From Flavobacteriales bacterium UBA3376 (GTDB lineage: Bacteria > Bacteroidota > Bacteroidia > Flavobacteriales > Weeksellaceae), in contig DEQC01000018.1 of the NCBI GenBank assembly GCA_002359055.1, forward strand, positions 1-8,631: a stretch of 8,631 nt of DNA, read 5' to 3'. The translations under genes were made by a program, and so were the position numbers. The notes beneath the pieces were generated by a model that was given only the letters and a program-made list of their open reading frames with translations, was not told where the DNA came from and did not search any database. The first letter of the stretch is position 1. Every line of letters begins with the position of its first letter. Positions 6,598 to 8,631 of this stretch are shown here, piece by piece.

Positions 6598-6649
6598 AGA
6601 ATAATAAATGCTTCCAAATTCATTTAGTATTCAAATTTAATAAGAAACA

Positions 6650-7090
6650 ATGGCAAAGAAAATTGAAAAAATTGTAAAACTCCAAGTAAGAGGAGGCCAA
6701 GCAAACCCATCGCCACCGGTAGGTCCAGCTTTAGGTGCTGCAGGTGTCAACATCATGGAGTTTTGTAAACAGTTTAACGGTCGTACTCAAGACAGACAAG
6801 GTCAAGTTTTGCCGGTAGCAATTACAGTATATCAAGACAAATCATTTGATTTCGTCATCAAAACTTCACCGGCAGCAGTACAGTTAAAGGAAATCACTAA
6901 GCTTAAAAAAGCTTCAGGTGAGCCGAACCTTGTGAAGGTAGCAACTGTTAGCTGGGATCAAGTAAGAGCAATCGCTGAGGACAAAATGAAAGACATGAAC
7001 TGCTTTACAGTTGAGTCTGCGATGAAAATGGTAGCTGGTACAGCTCGTTCTATGGGTATAACCGTAAAAGGAGGACAGGCTCCAGAGTAA
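6650..7090 (+). CDS. rplK: 50S ribosomal protein L11
   Basis: L11 forms the base of the GTPase-associated centre of the large subunit with the L10-L12 stalk, where elongation factors and the stringent-response enzyme act. The 146 residues show the proline-rich N-terminal signature PSPPVGPALGAAGVNIMEFC (20-39) and the rRNA-binding C-terminal domain ending in GTARSMGI (130-137). Length is close to the usual 141-147. The start is supported by the universal MAKKI-type N-terminus; the leader carries TAAGAAA two bases before ATG and no Shine-Dalgarno sequence. It is the first gene of the ribosomal operon, 23 nt before rplA. Unusually, no nusG precedes it. Confidence 0.98.
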   Translation: MAKKIEKIVKLQVRGGQANPSPPVGPALGAAGVNIMEFCKQFNGRTQDRQGQVLPVAITVYQDKSFDFVIKTSPAAVQLKEITKLKKASGEPNLVKVATVSWDQVRAIAEDKMKDMNCFTVESAMKMVAGTARSMGITVKGGQAPE

Positions 7091-7112
7091 AACATTTTAA
7101 AACATTAAGAAA

Positions 7113-7808
7113 ATGGCGCAGTTAACAAAAAAGCAAAAGGAAGCACAAGCAAAGATAGATAACACTAAACTATACACTTTAGAGGAAGCATCAGCTTTGG
7201 TAAAGGAAGTAAACACTACCAAATTTGACGCAACTGTAGATATTGCTGTTCGTTTAGGTGTAGATCCAAAGAAAGCCAACCAAATGGTTCGTGGCGTAGC
7301 ATCATTACCTCACGGTACAGGTAGAGACGTAAAAGTTTTGGCATTGGTAACTCCAGACAAGGAAGACGAAGCCAAAGCTGCAGGAGCTGACTATGTTGGT
7401 TTGGACGAATATTTAGAAAAGATCAAAGGAGGCTGGACAGACGTAGACGTTATCGTTACTATGCCAGCTGTAATGGGTAAATTAGGACCTTTAGGTAGAG
7501 TTTTAGGACCAAGAGGTTTGATGCCAAATCCAAAAGCAGGTACAGTAACGATGGAAGTAGGTAAGGCGGTTTCTGACGTAAAAGCAGGTAAAATCGACTT
7601 CAGAGTAGATCGTTATGGAATTGTACATGCTGTAATTGGTAAAGTATCATTCACTCCTGAAATGCTTAAAGAGAATGCAATTGAATTAGTTACCACATTG
7701 GATAGACTAAAACCAACTGCAGCTAAAGGTACTTACATGAGAAGTATAACTATCTCAAGTACGATGAGTCCAGGAATCAAAGTTGATCCAAAAAGTATAA
7801 TCGCTTAA
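7113..7808 (+). CDS. rplA: 50S ribosomal protein L1
   Basis: L1 forms the mobile stalk at the ribosomal E site and in many bacteria also represses translation of its own mRNA. The protein has 231 residues, normal for the family. It contains the N-terminal RNA-binding segment FDATVDIAVRLGVDPKKANQ (38-57), the HGTGR turn (67-71), the L1 signature around GKLGPLGRVLGPRGLMPNP (122-140), and the conserved SSTMSPG near the C-terminus (215-221). TAAGAAA lies directly against the start codon. It is followed by rplJ after only 11 nt. Confidence 0.98.
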   Translation: MAQLTKKQKEAQAKIDNTKLYTLEEASALVKEVNTTKFDATVDIAVRLGVDPKKANQMVRGVASLPHGTGRDVKVLALVTPDKEDEAKAAGADYVGLDEYLEKIKGGWTDVDVIVTMPAVMGKLGPLGRVLGPRGLMPNPKAGTVTMEVGKAVSDVKAGKIDFRVDRYGIVHAVIGKVSFTPEMLKENAIELVTTLDRLKPTAAKGTYMRSITISSTMSPGIKVDPKSIIA

Positions 7809-7810
7809 AG

Positions 7811-7817
7811 TAAGAAA
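7811..7817 (+). promoter_or_regulatory. A-rich translation start signal TAAGAAA before rplJ
   Basis: TAAGAAA lies two bases before the ATG at 7820, the same distance as before rplK (6641-6647), and the same heptamer directly abuts the rplA start (7106-7112). This supports ATG 7820 over the in-frame ATG at 7826. Flavobacteria are known to use A-rich, Kozak-like leaders instead of Shine-Dalgarno pairing. Confidence 0.55.
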
Positions 7818-7819
7818 TT

Positions 7820-8350
7820 ATGGCAATGACAAGAGAAGAAAAAGGGCAATTAATCGACGAATTAACTGCTGTATTGGAAGAGTCAAACATAATCTATCTT
7901 ACAGATATTGCAGGTTTGGACTCAGCTAAAACAACTGAATTAAGAAGACAATGCTTCAGAAATAACATTTCTATTCGAGTTGTTAAAAACACTTTATTAA
8001 AGAAAGCAATGGAGCGAGTTGAAGCGAAAGAATTCGACGAGCTTTTTGATTCTTTAAAAGGCAACACGGCAATTATGATTTCCGACAAAGGAAATGCACC
8101 TGCCAAAGTTATCGAAGACTTCAGAAAGAAATCAGAAAAACCTATCTTAAAAGCAGCATGGGTTGACCAAGCAGTTTACGTAGGTGATGAGAATCTAAAG
8201 ACATTAGCAAGCCTAAAGTCAAAGGAGGAGTTGATTGGAGAGATTATCGGATTGTTGCAATCGCCGCTTAAAACAGTTGTTTCACAACTACAATCAAGTG
8301 GTCAAAAAATTGCAGGAATCGTTAAAACCCTTTCTGAAAAAGAAGAGTAA
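7820..8350 (+). CDS. rplJ: 50S ribosomal protein L10
   Basis: L10 anchors the L7/L12 dimers to the ribosome, forming the stalk that recruits translation factors. The 176 residues start MAMTREEKGQLIDELTAVLE, followed by the conserved RVVKNTLLKKA (53-63) and GNTAIMIS (81-88), and end in a long amphipathic helix (about 136-176) that in this family binds the L12 N-termini. Length is slightly above the E. coli protein (165). The 11-nt gap after rplA leaves no room for the known structured L10 leader found in other phyla, so control by that element directly before this gene is unlikely. A 75-nt gap separates it from rplL. Confidence 0.97.
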   Translation: MAMTREEKGQLIDELTAVLEESNIIYLTDIAGLDSAKTTELRRQCFRNNISIRVVKNTLLKKAMERVEAKEFDELFDSLKGNTAIMISDKGNAPAKVIEDFRKKSEKPILKAAWVDQAVYVGDENLKTLASLKSKEELIGEIIGLLQSPLKTVVSQLQSSGQKIAGIVKTLSEKEE

Positions 8351-8371
8351 TACGCACTCATATTATATTAC

Positions 8372-8391
8372 AGATCTTTTATTGAAGATCT
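8372..8391 (+). repeat. Hairpin in the rplJ-rplL spacer
   Basis: AGATCTT (8372-8378) and AAGATCT (8385-8391) form a perfect 7-bp stem with a 6-nt loop, starting 22 nt after the rplJ stop. It is followed by a run of A on the plus strand and by no T-run on either strand, so it is not a standard terminator. A role in mRNA processing or in setting the higher output of rplL is possible but only inferred. Confidence 0.5.
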
Positions 8392-8425
8392 AAAAAAAGT
8401 TGTTCAACAAAAAAAATTAATTAAA

Positions 8426-8631
8426 ATGGCAGATTTAAAAAAATTAGCTGAAGATTTAGTAAACTTAACAGTTAAAGACGTAAACGAATTAGCAGAAATC
8501 CTTAAAGAAGAATACGGTATAGAGCCTGCAGCTGCTGCAGTTGCTGTTGCTGCTGGTCCTGCTGGAGCTGAAGAAGCTGCAGAAGAGCAATCAGAATTCG
8601 ACGTTATCCTTAAAGCAGCTGGTGCTAGCAA
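8426..8631 (+). CDS. rplL: 50S ribosomal protein L7/L12, N-terminal part (3' truncated by the window)
   Basis: The frame starting at the ATG at 8426 is open to the window edge and gives 68 complete codons. It shows the N-terminal dimerisation domain (MADLKKLAEDLVNLTVKDVN, then ELAEILKEEYGI), an alanine- and glycine-rich hinge (about 34-52), and the start of the C-terminal domain (EFDVILKAAGAS). This is the expected order for L7/L12, present in multiple copies on the ribosomal stalk. About half of the usual 120-130 residues are visible. The leader AAATTAATTAAA before ATG is AT-rich with no Shine-Dalgarno sequence. It follows rplJ as expected; rpoB and rpoC would usually follow outside the window. 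Confidence 0.97.
   Translation, partial: MADLKKLAEDLVNLTVKDVNELAEILKEEYGIEPAAAAVAVAAGPAGAEEAAEEQSEFDVILKAAGAS

Larger units (their letters stand above)
6149..6649. other. Divergent intergenic region between the secreted-protein cassette and rplK
   Basis: This stretch of about 500 bases is strongly AT-rich and holds no convincing gene. I found no tRNA and no secE, nusG or tuf coding sequence in any frame. It contains a candidate minus-strand promoter (6280-6287), an 18-bp dyad (6212-6229), the rplK promoter (6521-6550) and a leader hairpin (6564-6597). The nonamer ACGAAAGTT occurs twice, at 6382-6390 and 6492-6500. The remaining part, about 6300-6480, shows nothing I can assign. Confidence 0.7.

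Noticed and set aside
6572..6604. A 10-codon frame (MVCETIKLTE) overlapping the rplK leader hairpin, considered as a leader peptide
   Set aside because: Its start lies inside the hairpin stem, no A-rich start signal is clear, and there is no run of a regulatory amino acid.
6206..6649. tRNA-Trp, secE or nusG expected before rplK
   Set aside because: No cloverleaf-like sequence and no matching protein segment was found in any frame of the spacer.
8404..8631. A minus-strand alanine- and serine-rich frame at the right edge
   Set aside because: It is antisense to the alanine-rich rplL gene, whose repeated GCT/GCA codons keep the reverse frame open.

Overview
The window comes from an AT-rich member of the Bacteroidota, most likely class Flavobacteriia. 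Promoter-like sites fit the TTG-N19-TAnnTTTG pattern of that phylum. Start codons follow A-rich leaders instead of Shine-Dalgarno sequences. The ribosomal proteins and a secreted protein's C-terminal module look flavobacterial. No database search was possible, so the placement rests on recognised sequence patterns.

Layout. (1) Positions 1-440 (+) hold the 3' end of a DUF177/YceD gene and rpmF (ribosomal protein L32), closed by a rho-independent terminator. (2) A new promoter then drives accB-accC (543-2394, +), the biotin carrier and biotin carboxylase of acetyl-CoA carboxylase. (3) A perfect bidirectional terminator (2423-2452) separates accC from a convergent minus-strand cassette. (4) The cassette (6148 down to 2471) has three consecutive genes, all encoding proteins with Sec signal peptides: an unrecognised 187-residue protein, an 828-residue RCC1-type beta-propeller protein ending in a flavobacterial C-terminal module, and a 186-residue protein with two copies of a related module. 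(5) A roughly 500-bp AT-rich divergent intergenic region carries a candidate promoter for each side, an 18-bp dyad and a leader hairpin. (6) rplK-rplA-rplJ-rplL (L11, L1, L10, L7/L12; + strand) runs off the right edge inside rplL.

The housekeeping blocks serve translation (L32, L11, L1, L10, L7/L12; DUF177 in 23S rRNA maturation) and the first step of fatty acid synthesis (AccB, AccC). The minus-strand cassette is accessory and predicted to act outside the inner membrane. It lies immediately upstream of rplK, where secE-nusG is usual, and fabH is absent between rpmF and accB. Both are departures from the gene orders I expect in this group. The cassette is the part of the window most worth following up: a predicted seven-bladed propeller without a recognisable type IX sorting domain, followed by a small protein built from a related module.
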